Shown here: positions 54,731-63,842 of the stretch, in pieces
How the letters are laid out: each line of letters begins with the position of its first letter
Numbering within the stretch: position 1 is the first letter of the stretch
Origin: a bacterium
Lineage (GTDB): Bacteria > Armatimonadota > Zipacnadia > Zipacnadales > UBA11051
DNA: 64,000 nt
Direction of reading: 5' to 3'
Assembly: GCA_030604405.1 (NCBI GenBank)
Contig: JAUVVY010000001.1
Location: forward strand, 220,899-284,898
The notes under the pieces: model-generated
Database searches by the model: none
What the model was told of the DNA's origin: nothing
The model's input: the letters and a program-made list of their open reading frames with translations, nothing else
Made by a program: the position numbers and the translations under genes

Positions 54731-54845
54731 CGGCCTACCCCTCCAATGTTGCCACGTACTCCATTTGACTAATAATCGAGGCCAGGGGGTTAGGACGTGA
54801 GTAGTTACAGGATAATATTTGGGATGCTAGGTTGCGGCAGTTGCC

Positions 54846-54922
54846 TGGTAGCGGGGGAGGGATTTGAACCCCCGACGACGCGGGTATGAACCGCGCGCTC
54901 TGACCGCCTGAGCTACCCCGCC
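54846..54922 (-). tRNA. tRNA-Met (CAU)
   Basis: The 77-nt cloverleaf is complete and encodes its CCA end. The acceptor stem GGCGGGG pairs with CCCCGCT (G1-U72 wobble), D arm GCTC/GAGC, anticodon stem CGCGG/CCGCG around TTCATAC, and T arm around TTCAAAT. The anticodon is CAU. It lacks the three G-C pairs at the base of the anticodon stem expected in an initiator, so it is an elongator Met, or possibly Ile2 whose C34 is modified to lysidine; sequence alone does not tell those apart. Confidence 0.95.
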
Positions 54923-54933
54923 ACCCATACTGC

Positions 54934-55101
54934 TCACCGCGAGCCGAAGCGCTTCTTCTTACGCGCCTTCTTTGCCTTGCGCCTCTCCTCGGCCTTCTTG
55001 GCCTCGACCTCGCGACGTATCTGCTCCATCATTGTATCTTCTAGTTCACGCAGTGGCGTGGCGTCAAACTGCGCAAGCTTTGCATAATCCACTTTGCTCA
55101 T
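54934..55101 (-). CDS. Small basic protein of unknown function
   Basis: From ATG 55101, with GGAGG 9 nt upstream, the gene encodes 55 residues: an N-terminal part (SKVDYAKLAQFDATPLREL) and a helix running into a Lys/Arg-rich tail (EERRKAKKARKKKRFGSR). The track's longer start lacks a ribosome site. A nucleic-acid or ribosome-binding role would suit the charge but is a guess. It sits 11 nt upstream of the tRNA gene on the same strand. Confidence 0.6.
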   Translation of the reverse strand: MSKVDYAKLAQFDATPLRELEDTMMEQIRREVEAKKAEERRKAKKARKKKRFGSR

Positions 55102-55199
55102 GCTTCCAAACCTCCAGAGATTGTCACTATACAAGACGCAGTGCGCCAAGTCAATAGCCGCCTACCGGCGCGTGCGCCCTCGGACTCCGCTGTTGCCGT

Positions 55200-55600
55200 A
55201 GCCGTCGGAGGGGCCGGCCGAACGTCGGACGTTGTTTGTCCGAGGTGAGCCCGGCCCGCGCCCTCCCTCACCCCATGGCTCGGGTATCCTGCCCGAGTCC
55301 GTTGCCCTTTGTCGTAATGGAGGGGCCGAATAGGGTGGATTTCGCGCAGCGAAATCCGGGTCCCCTATCCGGCCCAGCCGTTGCCGTTGTCCCCTCTCCC
55401 TGCGGGAGAGGGGCCGGGGGTGAGGGCGCCTTTGCCGCGCACGTCGGCCTTCCCAAACACATTCCCATGGCTCGGGTATCCTGCCCGACTCTGTCGTCGT
55501 TGTCGTTCTCCCCTCTCCCTCCGGGAGAGGGGCCGGGGGTGAGGGTGTCGTCGCTGCTCTCCCCTCGCCCGTGGGAGAGCGGAATGAAATGGGTGAGGGC
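55200..55600. repeat. Dense block of dispersed palindromic repeats
   Basis: The 937-nt region before the first pilin gene has no convincing gene. Its left part holds hairpins such as GCTCGGGTATCCTGCCCGAG, CCCCTCTCCC...GGGAGAGGGGCCGGGGGTGAGGG (twice, near 55390 and 55510), and GGATTTCGC-GCA-GCGAAATCC near 55337. Related units recur at 59313-59395 and 62690-62830. The ORF lines here are shadows of repeats. Confidence 0.75.
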
Positions 55601-55849
55601 CAGAGGGTTAGGCCCATCCAAGCCCAATCTGAGTAGTTATCTCGCCTCTGATCGTTTTCAAAAGACCTCCGGCCCCTTCTTTTCCCTGCCATTTTTTTTG
55701 GAACATAATCGCGGCCAAACTGTTAGTAAAACTGAGGAGGCGGGCCATAGTGCCTTCTTGACAGAGTACGTCTTGCCTAAATACAATGCGGATGAGAACG
55801 AGTTGCGCCTGGCGCATCCGTAACCTGTCTTATAAGCCTGGGGAGGTGA

Positions 55850-56038
55850 TGCCACAGGGTTGAGGAGTAGCGGATTGGGATAGCAATAATCACTGATTAG
55901 TTACAGCAATACTCCAGATGCAAAAAAACTTGCGAACAAGAAGGTATCCAAAGGCCGTAACGCGAAATAAGCTCCACTCGTACTAGAACGGGACACAATT
56001 ATCAGTCCCGACAATAGCGTTAACGCATGGAGGTCGAA
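55850..56038 (+). other. Leader of the first pilin gene
   Basis: This AT-richer stretch contains a hairpin CGGGAC...GTCCCG (55989-56010) about 20 nt before the Shine-Dalgarno. I could not identify -10/-35 boxes with confidence, and the sequence does not match the c-di-GMP riboswitch consensus that I know. No gene is visible. Confidence 0.35.
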
Positions 56039-56725
56039 ATGAGGAAGAAAGGCTTCACACTTATTGAGCTATTGGTGGTAATTGCCATCATAGCGATCTT
56101 GGCCGCCATTCTCTTCCCGGTATTTGCCCGGGCACGTGAGAAGGCGCGCCAGTCGAGCTGTCTGAACAACGTCAAGCAGTTGATGACCGGCATCTTGATG
56201 TACGCCCAGGACTATGACGAGTCGATGTCGCTCGTAAACGTTGGCTGTGCTTCTTGGGTAATGCCCGCCGGCGGCATCAACACCAGTGGCATCATGCCCT
56301 GGAATTGCTCCATCCTGCCGTACATCAAGAACATCCAGATCTTCAACTGCCCGTCCGTCAGCCTCGCGTGGGACGGCGGCCCGATCAACGACTCTAGCGA
56401 CCACGACTGCGACGCCATTTCCTACGGACTCAACCAGAATGTCGCCGGTGTAGCCTTAGCCAAATTCAACTTCGTATCCGAGACCATGTGCATCGCGGAC
56501 AAGGGCGACGCCGGCATCTACTACCTCGAGACCGCCGGTGCCGTCAATGGCCGCGCTGACATTGCTCTGGACCGCCACAACGAGGGCGCCAACGTCGGCT
56601 TCTCGGACGGTCACGGCAAGTGGTATAAGGGCAGCAACATCCCGCAGGAGATAGAGTACGTTGTCGGAGATGCTACCACCGGCAGTCGCTTCTGGGAGCC
56701 CGCCTACGACGGCACCAATCCGTAA
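56039..56725 (+). CDS. Type IV pilin-like DUF1559-type protein (1)
   Basis: I start at ATG 56039, five nt after GGAGG. The 228-residue protein begins with the short MRKKG leader and the class III prepilin helix [33 protein letters not shown], then [23 protein letters not shown] and, near the end, [17 protein letters not shown], the H-X9-DG signature. Such proteins are processed by prepilin peptidase and assemble into pseudopili or surface fibres. It is followed by its own terminator, and a close paralogue lies 478 nt on. Confidence 0.93.
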   Translation: MRKKGFTLIELLVVIAIIAILAAILFPVFARAREKARQSSCLNNVKQLMTGILMYAQDYDESMSLVNVGCASWVMPAGGINTSGIMPWNCSILPYIKNIQIFNCPSVSLAWDGGPINDSSDHDCDAISYGLNQNVAGVALAKFNFVSETMCIADKGDAGIYYLETAGAVNGRADIALDRHNEGANVGFSDGHGKWYKGSNIPQEIEYVVGDATTGSRFWEPAYDGTNP

Positions 56726-56761
56726 CCGGACATCGTAGCTGCACAGACGAGCTAACAAACA

Positions 56762-56793
56762 GAGCGGCCCCGCAGGGCGCCGCTCCTTTTTTT
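56762..56793 (+). terminator. Rho-independent terminator of pilin gene 1
   Basis: GAGCGGC and GCCGCTC form a seven-pair stem, followed by seven Ts. The rest of the gap to 57203 shows no gene I can support; a 113-residue frame at 56799 lacks a ribosome site and family resemblance. Confidence 0.85.
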
Positions 56794-57203
56794 GGTATTT
56801 GCTTGCTGTGGCAAAAAATGAAAAAACGCCTGACGCAGGTGCTGTAATACTAATGGCAGCACAATATTCCCCTTTTCTGCAGTACGCCCAGCCGGGGCCA
56901 GTGCACGACACCATCGCACACGACGCGAAACTGTTGGCCAGGGGCTGGGCGAGTGGTCACCGTTTTCCAAAAGACGCAGGCAAAAAGGTGTTGACGTTCG
57001 TACCACATTGGGATAATATGCCAGTGCTTGCCAGAGTTAGTTCGCGTGATTTGGGCAAGGCCGGCGGCTCGGCTCGCAGTGCACAGCACGGCTGTGTAGT
57101 GCCGGGCGCAGCCCCTTCAAGGCCAACGGCGCTCGGATAATAGAACGCGAATTTGTGCAACTAGGCATCAGGTTGCGAAATCACAATTCTCAGGGAGGCC
57201 GAA

Positions 57204-57899
57204 ATGAGGAAGCAAGGTTTTACGCTGATAGAGCTATTGGTGGTAATCGCCATCATAGCGATCCTGGCGGCGATTCTCTTCCCGGTATTCGCCCGAGCCC
57301 GTGAAAAAGCCCGCCAGTCGAACTGCTTGTCCAACGTCAAGCAGCAGATGACCTCGGTCTTGATGTATGCCCAGGACTATGACGAGAACATGCCGCTCAC
57401 ATATATTCGCGTCGGCTCTTACACCATGCCTATGGGCGGGTGGCACACCAGCACCTATCTGCCCTGGGTAGTGGCCGTGATGCCCTATGTCAAGAACGTC
57501 CAGGTCTTCACCTGCCCCTCGGAGAACTACTCGTGGGACGGCGGCGTGGACGACAGCAGCGATGCTGGCCTTGAATACGGCCTCATTTCGTATGGCTTCA
57601 ATGAGAATTGCAGCAGCGTCGCGGTCGGCAAGTTCGTGTTCGTGGCCGAGACCATGGTGATCTGCGACAAGGGCGACTTCAGTACCTACTTCATTGACAC
57701 CAGGAGCGGCCTGGACGACCGCAACGGCAGAAATGACGTTGCCGTGCGGCGGCATAACGAAGGCTGCAACATCGGCTTCGCGGACGGCCACGGCAAGTGG
57801 TTCAAGGACAGCAACATTCCAGAGAATTACTATGACGGCGCTGACCCGGATACCGCAAGCCGGTTCTGGGATCCAGCCTACAGCGGCACCAATCTGTAA
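57204..57899 (+). CDS. Type IV pilin-like DUF1559-type protein (2)
   Basis: The 231-residue protein starts at ATG 57204 after GGGAGG and is a close paralogue of the first: [61 protein letters not shown], and [18 protein letters not shown] near the end. The middle region varies most ([13 protein letters not shown] against [13 protein letters not shown]), as expected if the exposed face differs. Each copy has its own terminator, so they can be expressed at different levels. Confidence 0.93.
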   Translation: MRKQGFTLIELLVVIAIIAILAAILFPVFARAREKARQSNCLSNVKQQMTSVLMYAQDYDENMPLTYIRVGSYTMPMGGWHTSTYLPWVVAVMPYVKNVQVFTCPSENYSWDGGVDDSSDAGLEYGLISYGFNENCSSVAVGKFVFVAETMVICDKGDFSTYFIDTRSGLDDRNGRNDVAVRRHNEGCNIGFADGHGKWFKDSNIPENYYDGADPDTASRFWDPAYSGTNL

Positions 57900-57942
57900 G
57901 CGCTGCTGCCACCATGGCAGCACGACCAGGTGGGACAACAGG

Positions 57943-57972
57943 AGCGGCCCCGAAAGGTGCCGCTTCTTTTGC
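57943..57972 (+). terminator. Rho-independent terminator of pilin gene 2
   Basis: AGCGGC and GCCGCT form the stem around CCCGAAAGGT, followed by TCTTTT. It closely resembles the terminator after the first pilin gene, so the duplication included the terminator. Confidence 0.75.
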
Positions 57973-58105
57973 TTCACTGTGCAACAGCTTTGGCCGAAAA
58001 TGAGTCTAGCGGCATGATACCTACACAATAGCATGGCAGCATGTTGCCAGCGGCCGGCGGCTGGCCCGGCCCCTGCGCCCCAAGCAGCCCTGAGAAAGCG
58101 CCAGG

Positions 58106-59227
58106 ATGTGCAGAATGGCTTTACTACAACTACAGGATAGGTTAGTCGGCGACGAGCAGCCGGTACTGCTCGTCGCTGAGTGCGGCATCAATCACAACGG
58201 CAGCCTGGATATGGCCCTGCACATGATTGATGAGGCAGCCACAGCCGGCGTTGACGCGGCCAAGTTTCAGCTTTTCAGAGCGCGGGGCATGTACACTCCC
58301 AGGGCCGGGCGCTACCGCACCGCCACCGGCGACATGGTGCCGATCTACGAGCTGATGGAGGCGATGGAGCTACCGATCGAGTGGCTGCCCGAGTTGTCGA
58401 CTCGTTGTCGGCAGCGCAACCTGAAGTTTGTTATGACGGTGTGTGACGAGTGGTGCGTGGAGCAGATGGCACAGGCAGATTTCGATTGCTACAAGGTCGC
58501 CTCTTACGAGCTCTCGCACGTCCCACTGCTGATAGAGCTGGCGCGCCGCGATAAGCCGATAATCCTCTCGACCGGAGCAGCCAACATTGCCGATGTCGTC
58601 CGAGCCGGCGAGTGGCTGGCCCCGGACGGGCAAAGGCCGTTCGCCCTGCTGCAGTGTGAAGCCGCCTACCCGGCCCAGCCAGCAGAACTCAACCTGCGCG
58701 TCATCGAAACCTATGGCCGCCTTTTCCCCAACGTCATCCCAGGCTTGTCGGATCACACTGAGGACCCCGTAAGAGCGCCCGTCCAGGCCATCTGCCACGG
58801 TGCAAAGATCATCGAAAAGCACTTTACCCTTGACCGCAATCTTCCCGGCGCCGATCACAGCTTCGCCCTTGATCCCCCGGATCTGGCGCGCATGGTCCAG
58901 GCCGTGCGAGCGGCCGAAGACGACCTCGCCGCAGACAGGCACATAGAGATAGACGAGCAACTTGCCGGAAGCACTGTGCGCAAGCTTGCCGAAGCCGAGC
59001 AGATGCTGCGCGAGTTCGCCTACCGCGGCATCTTCTCAGTCGAGCCGATAGCGGCCGGAGACACGCTCAGCCGCGAGAACATCAGAGTGCTGCGGCCCGG
59101 ACAACTCCCGCAGGGGATGCACCCGCGCTACTACCCGCTGCTGTCTTCGGGCAAGTATATCGCCACACGGGCCATTAGCCAGTACACCGGACTGGATTGG
59201 GATGACGTGCTGGTACCCGCCCAATAA
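58106..59227 (+). CDS. NeuB-family sialic-acid-type synthase
   Basis: The 373-residue protein has a NeuB TIM barrel with LLVAECGINHNGSLDMALHMIDEA, DAAKFQLF, CYKVASYELSHVPLL, ILSTGAA and GLSDHTEDP, followed by a C-terminal SAF domain (SVEPIAAGDTLSRENIRVLRPG). The family condenses phosphoenolpyruvate with an amino sugar to make sialic, legionaminic or pseudaminic acid; the exact sugar cannot be assigned. Start ATG 58106 is given; ATG 58115 with AGGA upstream is equally possible. No other sugar-acid genes are adjacent. Confidence 0.9.
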   Translation: MCRMALLQLQDRLVGDEQPVLLVAECGINHNGSLDMALHMIDEAATAGVDAAKFQLFRARGMYTPRAGRYRTATGDMVPIYELMEAMELPIEWLPELSTRCRQRNLKFVMTVCDEWCVEQMAQADFDCYKVASYELSHVPLLIELARRDKPIILSTGAANIADVVRAGEWLAPDGQRPFALLQCEAAYPAQPAELNLRVIETYGRLFPNVIPGLSDHTEDPVRAPVQAICHGAKIIEKHFTLDRNLPGADHSFALDPPDLARMVQAVRAAEDDLAADRHIEIDEQLAGSTVRKLAEAEQMLREFAYRGIFSVEPIAAGDTLSRENIRVLRPGQLPQGMHPRYYPLLSSGKYIATRAISQYTGLDWDDVLVPAQ

Positions 59228-59312
59228 AGCTGCGTTCGCTCCTCGATAGTTACTCAGCTTCTGTCCTGACATCATATTCTACTTTCCCTATTGTCATTGT
59301 CGTTGCTTTTCG

Positions 59313-59395
59313 GAGGGGCGGGGTACCCACGCCGTAGGCGTGGGTCAGGGTGGCTTTTGCGCTAGCAAAAGCCGGGTTCCCTATCCGGCCCAGCC
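59313..59395. repeat. Dispersed repeat with two hairpins
   Basis: ACCCACGCC-GTA-GGCGTGGGT is followed by GGCTTTTGC-GCTA-GCAAAAGCC and then GGGTTCCCTATCCGGCCCAGCC. The second part matches the unit near 55337 with different but still complementary stem bases. It lies in the 261-nt gap after the NeuB gene; no gene is visible there. Confidence 0.8.
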
Positions 59396-59488
59396 TCCAT
59401 TTACACCCTTTACTCCGTCCTGGAGCCACAAAGCGAGTAGTCACGCGCCTTGCGACCTCCGCATACAACTCCCGCCGCAAGTCACCCC

Positions 59489-60106
59489 TCACGGCAGCCA
59501 CAGGTTCTTCGGCTGGTGGGTGCTGCTTGGTGGCATCACCTTGGCGTGGCCATCAAGGAAGCCGAAGGCCGCCTGGTCGAAATGACGCGCATCCACCCGC
59601 AAAAGTTGGTGGGGGGTGTACCTTGCGCCCATTGTCTCTACCCCAGGCGTGAGATCAAAAAACAGCAGCTTCTCACTAACCTCGCCGACAGCCGACAGAC
59701 AATATGCATAAGGCCCTGAAGACGACCCCCTGGGGTTGAAGGTGAGGTTGTAGTTGATACCATAGCTGTGCGGGAGGTCGGTGGTCCGCTTGGCAGTTTG
59801 GCCCTTCGCGTCCAGGGGGCACTTAAGAATGTCTTCGTTCTTCAGATACGGTTGCAGCAGGATGCACCACGAATACCCGAGACTGTCGGGGGCCGTGCCG
59901 GCACGCGCGGGTACTAGCCGCCGGTCATAGTCCTGGCTGTATAGCACCGCCGCGGCCAGGAGCTGTCTGAGGTTGCTCAGGCACACGGCCTGTTGGCTCT
60001 TCTGGCGGGCACGAGAGAATACCGGAAATAACATAGCCGCCAGAACCGCTATGATAGCGATGACCACGAGCAACTCGATCAGTGTGAATCCACTGCGCCT
60101 GGACAC
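59489..60106 (-). CDS. Type IV pilin-like DUF1559-type protein (3)
   Basis: I place the start at GTG 60106 ([13 protein letters not shown]) because GGGGGAG lies 6 nt upstream. The 205-residue protein has the prepilin helix ([34 protein letters not shown]) and ends with [17 protein letters not shown], a variant of the H-X9-DG tail. It is more divergent than the two tandem pilins and faces the opposite way. Confidence 0.88.
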   Translation of the reverse strand: MSRRSGFTLIELLVVIAIIAVLAAMLFPVFSRARQKSQQAVCLSNLRQLLAAAVLYSQDYDRRLVPARAGTAPDSLGYSWCILLQPYLKNEDILKCPLDAKGQTAKRTTDLPHSYGINYNLTFNPRGSSSGPYAYCLSAVGEVSEKLLFFDLTPGVETMGARYTPHQLLRVDARHFDQAAFGFLDGHAKVMPPSSTHQPKNLWLP

Positions 60107-60275
60107 ATCCACTCCCCCCTTAACGGACACTTCGCAATACTATTGCCCGCCGACCGCCAAGCAACCTGCAAGCCAAGAAAGGTATCACGGAGCCGGCTTG
60201 CGAATGTGGATCTGTAACAGTTGCGCAATGCTCTTTCGATCTGGGTCTCGCAAATAGACACTAAGGATGAGTGCT

Positions 60276-62627
60276 ATGGACATCAAATACATCCTGCATG
60301 CCGGTCTGAGTGTAGCTCTGCTGCTGATGCTCTATAGCGCTGGCATGTCCGCGCAGTTCGAACTCAAGCGGCCGTTCCATCCGCGGCTGAATATGACACC
60401 CGATGAGCTGCAGGCCGACAGAGCCGATCAAAAGGCGGTGGAAGAGGCGCGCAGGTTGGGCGACTCACAGTTGCGCCTCGACCGCACCACCTCCTACAAG
60501 GATTACTTCATTCCCCTGCCCCAGGCGCCGTTTCCCAACTCGCATAAAGGCGACTCCTGGCCCTACTGGACCGGCCTCTGCGGCAATCTGCGCCGCTATC
60601 TGGAAAACCTCAGCTACGCCTACGCCGTGACCGGGGACCAACGCTTCTATGACGCCTGCTACGCCACCATGATGTCAATATGCAACTGGCCGCAGTGGAC
60701 CGACCCGGACTACAGCAACGGAAAATATCCGTGCCTCGACACTCATTCGCTGGTACGCGGCGTGACCACCGCCTATGACTATCTATATGAGGACCTGTCG
60801 CAGGCCGACCGTCAAAAGGTCCGCACCGCGATCGTTGAGAAGGGCTGCGAGCGTGTATTTCCCTACGTGGATGAAGGCTGGGTTTCCAATCCCAACCAGT
60901 GGCCCAACGGCTATGCGATAGTCCATACCGCGATGGCTGTCGGCGCGCTGGCGGTGATGGGTGAAGTTGAGGGTGTTGAGAAGTATCTCGCCAGGGCGAT
61001 TGAGAAGATGAGCCTGTACTTCGATCAGCAGGGCGGCCAGGACGGCGGCCTCATCGAAGGCTTTGGCTACGGCAGCGTCGCGGTTGACAACTTCATGTAT
61101 CTCATCGAGACGACCAACGCCGTCACCGGCGTTAACCTCTTTGACCATCGCTACCTTTCGCAGGCAATCTACTTCCCCGCATACTTCGTGCTGCCCGGTG
61201 GCGGATCGGTGGCCAACTTCGGCGACAATGGCGGCTCTAGTGGCTGCACGCCGACCCTGACCGCAATGGCCAATGCGATGGTGAAGATCAATGACAGCAC
61301 CCTCGCAGCCTGGTACCTCGTCAAGGCCGACAAGCCCGACGAGCAGGCCAGGGCCCTTGCCGAGCAGCCGGACGACCTCCCGCTGGCCCGCAAATTCCGC
61401 TCCATCCGCTGGGCAGCTTTCAGGAGCGGCTGGGCCAGCGACGATTCGCTGCTGGCCTTCAAGTGCGGGTTCGTCAAAAACCACAACCACCTCGACCAGA
61501 ATCACTTCATCCTCGGCTACGGCCGCCACTGGGTCATCAACGATCCCGGCTACCAGATATACAACCGGCCCTATCCCGCAGAGCGCAAGATGAGCATGGA
61601 GCTAATCAAAAGCCGCCATGACTACACCTTCGGCACCTACGGGCACAACTCGATCCTGGTGGATGGCGAGCAGCAGCTTAGTGCCGAGGGGGAAATCGGC
61701 GACCTCTTCTCAACGCCCGCGATGTGCTACACGGTGGGTGATGCGACGGCCTGCTATGCCGACCGCCTGAGCAAGTACCTGCGCCACGTCATCTCGGTGC
61801 CGGGCGGCTACTATCTGATACTCGACGAAGTCGCGGCCAGGGACGCCGACCGCAGCGTGGAGATTCTGCTGCATACGCCCTCCGACGGCGAGTTCATGGT
61901 GAGCGGCGAGGCCCTGAGCGAAAATCAGACAACCGACGCCGCCTTCCTCGCCATCCGGCGGGCCACGGCGCAGGTCGCGGTGGATATGCTTGGGCCGCAG
62001 AAGCTCAGTATCGCTCACAAAATCTGGCCCCACTCCGCCGGCTATGGCCATTACATATCGTGCAGCACAGGCGACAGCCATGCTGAATTCACCAACCTGA
62101 TGGCACTGCGGGCCGGGCCGGCGGCACAGCACTTCGCCCCGCTGCAGGGCGCTCTCGAAGTCGCCCAGGATGGCCTGTTCACCATCAACATTATGCAGCA
62201 GCACGGCCCCGACATCATCGCCATCGGCGCTGGCGAACACCCTTCGACAGGCTCGGTTCGACACGGCTCACCGCAGGCAGGGCAGGCTGGCGGGCTGAGC
62301 CACGATGGCGCCATCGCCATGACCTCGCATCCGTTCGGACATCGCTATGCCATCTGCAGGGGCACGGAGCTGACATTCAGAGGCGACCCGCTGGTCAGGG
62401 CCGATGCTCCGGTGACTGTCGGCGGCGTGTTACGGGACGGGGTATTCCGGGCCGCGATTGTGGCCGACCAGCCGGTCACAGTGACGATGCACACCCCTGT
62501 GCGCACCGCGCTGGCCCGCATAAGCGGCATCGAGCAGCCTCTCGACGCCAGCTTCGACACCGAGGCGCAACTCCTGACCCTGGCTCTGCAGCCGGGCCGC
62601 TACTTGGTGGAACTGCGCCAGCTCTAG
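60276..62627 (+). CDS. Secreted heparinase II/III-like polysaccharide lyase
   Basis: AAGGA lies 8 nt before ATG 60276; the track's 60267 overlaps it. The 783-residue protein has a signal peptide (about 1-27), an alpha/alpha toroid (about 60-370, with VSNPNQWPNGYAIVH) and a beta-sandwich domain with KNHNHLDQNHFILGYG, the H-x-H-x-D element of heparinase-type lyases. It would cleave uronate-containing glycans outside the cytoplasm. Residues about 656-672 (HPSTGSVRHGSPQAGQAGG) are encoded by DNA resembling intergenic repeats, probably in a loop. Confidence 0.88.
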   Translation: MDIKYILHAGLSVALLLMLYSAGMSAQFELKRPFHPRLNMTPDELQADRADQKAVEEARRLGDSQLRLDRTTSYKDYFIPLPQAPFPNSHKGDSWPYWTGLCGNLRRYLENLSYAYAVTGDQRFYDACYATMMSICNWPQWTDPDYSNGKYPCLDTHSLVRGVTTAYDYLYEDLSQADRQKVRTAIVEKGCERVFPYVDEGWVSNPNQWPNGYAIVHTAMAVGALAVMGEVEGVEKYLARAIEKMSLYFDQQGGQDGGLIEGFGYGSVAVDNFMYLIETTNAVTGVNLFDHRYLSQAIYFPAYFVLPGGGSVANFGDNGGSSGCTPTLTAMANAMVKINDSTLAAWYLVKADKPDEQARALAEQPDDLPLARKFRSIRWAAFRSGWASDDSLLAFKCGFVKNHNHLDQNHFILGYGRHWVINDPGYQIYNRPYPAERKMSMELIKSRHDYTFGTYGHNSILVDGEQQLSAEGEIGDLFSTPAMCYTVGDATACYADRLSKYLRHVISVPGGYYLILDEVAARDADRSVEILLHTPSDGEFMVSGEALSENQTTDAAFLAIRRATAQVAVDMLGPQKLSIAHKIWPHSAGYGHYISCSTGDSHAEFTNLMALRAGPAAQHFAPLQGALEVAQDGLFTINIMQQHGPDIIAIGAGEHPSTGSVRHGSPQAGQAGGLSHDGAIAMTSHPFGHRYAICRGTELTFRGDPLVRADAPVTVGGVLRDGVFRAAIVADQPVTVTMHTPVRTALARISGIEQPLDASFDTEAQLLTLALQPGRYLVELRQL
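62238..62295. repeat. Dispersed-repeat sequence inside the lyase reading frame
   Basis: The stretch holds CCCTTCGACAGGCTC, GTTCGACACGGCTCACCG and CAGGCAGGGCAGGC, the same modules as in the intergenic composite near 54650-54690. It encodes a Gly/Ser/Gln-rich run in frame. This is the only place in the window where I see this repeat family inside a gene. Confidence 0.7.
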
Positions 62628-62900
62628 CGCGCATCACTCACCGACGCGTAGCTCGGCCTTCCGACAATTATCGCGTGGCTCGGGCATCCCAAACAATGCC
62701 CCGTGGGTCGGGCATCCCGTAGGCCCTGAGCTTGTCGAAGGGCAGCCCGACTCCGTTGCCGTTGCCGTTCCCCCCTCTCCCCCTGGCGGGTACCCACTCC
62801 GGAGGAGTGGGTGAGGCCGGGGGTGAGGGCGCCCGTTGCCTTTCGGCTTGCCCGCCATCCTGCCCCCACCGGCCAGGAGCAGGCCACACCAACAACCACC
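62628..62900. repeat. Composite dispersed-repeat region
   Basis: It begins ACTCACCGACGCGTAGCTCGGCCT, the left end of the 34880 repeat, then has GCTCGGGCATCCC twice, CCTGAGCTTGTCGAAGGGCAG, and a CCCCTCTCCC...GGGGGTGAGGGCGCC unit interrupted by the hairpin TACCCACTCC-GGA-GGAGTGGGT. No gene is supported in this gap. Confidence 0.75.
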
Positions 62901-62975
62901 TATACCACATCTCCCCCACCCCAGCCAACTGTAACCTGTGTATGTTACGAGTTCGAAAAATTTTCTTGTACGCTC

Positions 62976-63004
62976 TTGACACACCTGTAAGACTATGCTA
63001 TCTT
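62976..63004 (+). promoter_or_regulatory. Predicted promoter of the PEP-CTERM gene
   Basis: TTGACA and TATCTT are 17 nt apart and lie about 75 nt before the start codon at 63079. Confidence 0.6.
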
Positions 63005-63078
63005 ACTCTATCCCTTGGGGGATTCCGATTATTGCTACCCGGGCTATTGGGCTCGGACTTGGATGTTTGGAGAGGACG

Positions 63079-63759
63079 ATGTTTATGTATGCCATCAGGG
63101 TGGGTCTTCTGGTTGTAGTCTTTGCATTCTTCCCCATTGTGTTTGCTAATGCTGACCTGATCACCGTGGACGGCGACTTGACCGACGCTAACTGGTCCGG
63201 GGCGGGCGTCATTACAGGCTCGGACCCGCAAGGTGATGCACTGGATGATCACTATGACATGAAGTCCACTAGCAACTTGTGGGATCCGGTCGCTATGCGA
63301 AGCTTCTTTAACGCGGAGATGTGGGACACTCTGGCACCCGACGAGAGTGGTAACTTTATTGACCTCATGATCAACGCGGATGACAATCAGGGCACCGGTA
63401 CATCTTGGCACGATGCCCAGGGCGTTGAATTCTACTTCTTCTACGACCTGAGTTCAGGCACAACATGGGGCACTAACTACGGATTCTATGAGTGGAATAG
63501 TGGCACGACGAGTTGGGACCCGCTACCGGAGTCCACAAACGCTGTCGCCCGCGGCACCTACGGTGTTGAATGGGGCGTTGATGGCTACCAACTCGGCCTA
63601 CCCGACAATTTTGAGTGGGCAGTTCACTTCGACAATAACGTGGCGGCTGTAGATGACTACGTGCTGGAACAGAGGGGTCGCGCTCCGGAGCCGGCCACGC
63701 TGGTCCTCTTCGCACTTGGTCTCGGTGGCTTGTACCTGAAGCGCCGGCGCAGCAGCTAG
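63079..63759 (+). CDS. PEP-CTERM sorted exported protein
   Basis: ATG 63079 is preceded by GGAGAGG; the track's 62995 overlaps the promoter. The 226-residue protein has a signal peptide (about 1-25), a beta-rich domain (ITVDGDLTDANWSGAGV, FIDLMINADDNQGTG) like DOMON/CBM9 sandwiches, and a C-terminal PEP-CTERM signal: APEPATLVLFALGLGGLYL followed by KRRRSS. Exosortase cleaves such tails and links the protein to the envelope or to exopolysaccharide. No exosortase gene is in the window. Confidence 0.9.
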   Translation: MFMYAIRVGLLVVVFAFFPIVFANADLITVDGDLTDANWSGAGVITGSDPQGDALDDHYDMKSTSNLWDPVAMRSFFNAEMWDTLAPDESGNFIDLMINADDNQGTGTSWHDAQGVEFYFFYDLSSGTTWGTNYGFYEWNSGTTSWDPLPESTNAVARGTYGVEWGVDGYQLGLPDNFEWAVHFDNNVAAVDDYVLEQRGRAPEPATLVLFALGLGGLYLKRRRSS

Positions 63760-63784
63760 GCACACTTGATAATCGCCAGGTATT

Positions 63785-63820
63785 GCGGGCCACTCATCAT
63801 GAGTGGCCCGCTTCGCTTTT
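63785..63820 (+). terminator. Rho-independent terminator of the PEP-CTERM gene
   Basis: An 11-bp perfect stem, GCGGGCCACTC with GAGTGGCCCGC, closes the loop ATCAT and is followed by TTCGCTTTT. Confidence 0.92.
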
Positions 63821-63842
63821 CCATCACGAAATTGGTCTGCTT

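Noticed and set aside
55162-55692. 176-residue minus-strand frame in the repeat block
   Set aside because: It is a translation of palindromic repeats, rich in Arg/Pro, with no start signal.
55850-56038. Possible c-di-GMP riboswitch ahead of the pilin gene
   Set aside because: The sequence does not contain the conserved GEMM core as I know it; only an unspecific hairpin is visible.
56799-57140. 113-residue frame between the two pilin genes
   Set aside because: No ribosome-binding site, no family resemblance, and composition unlike neighbouring genes.
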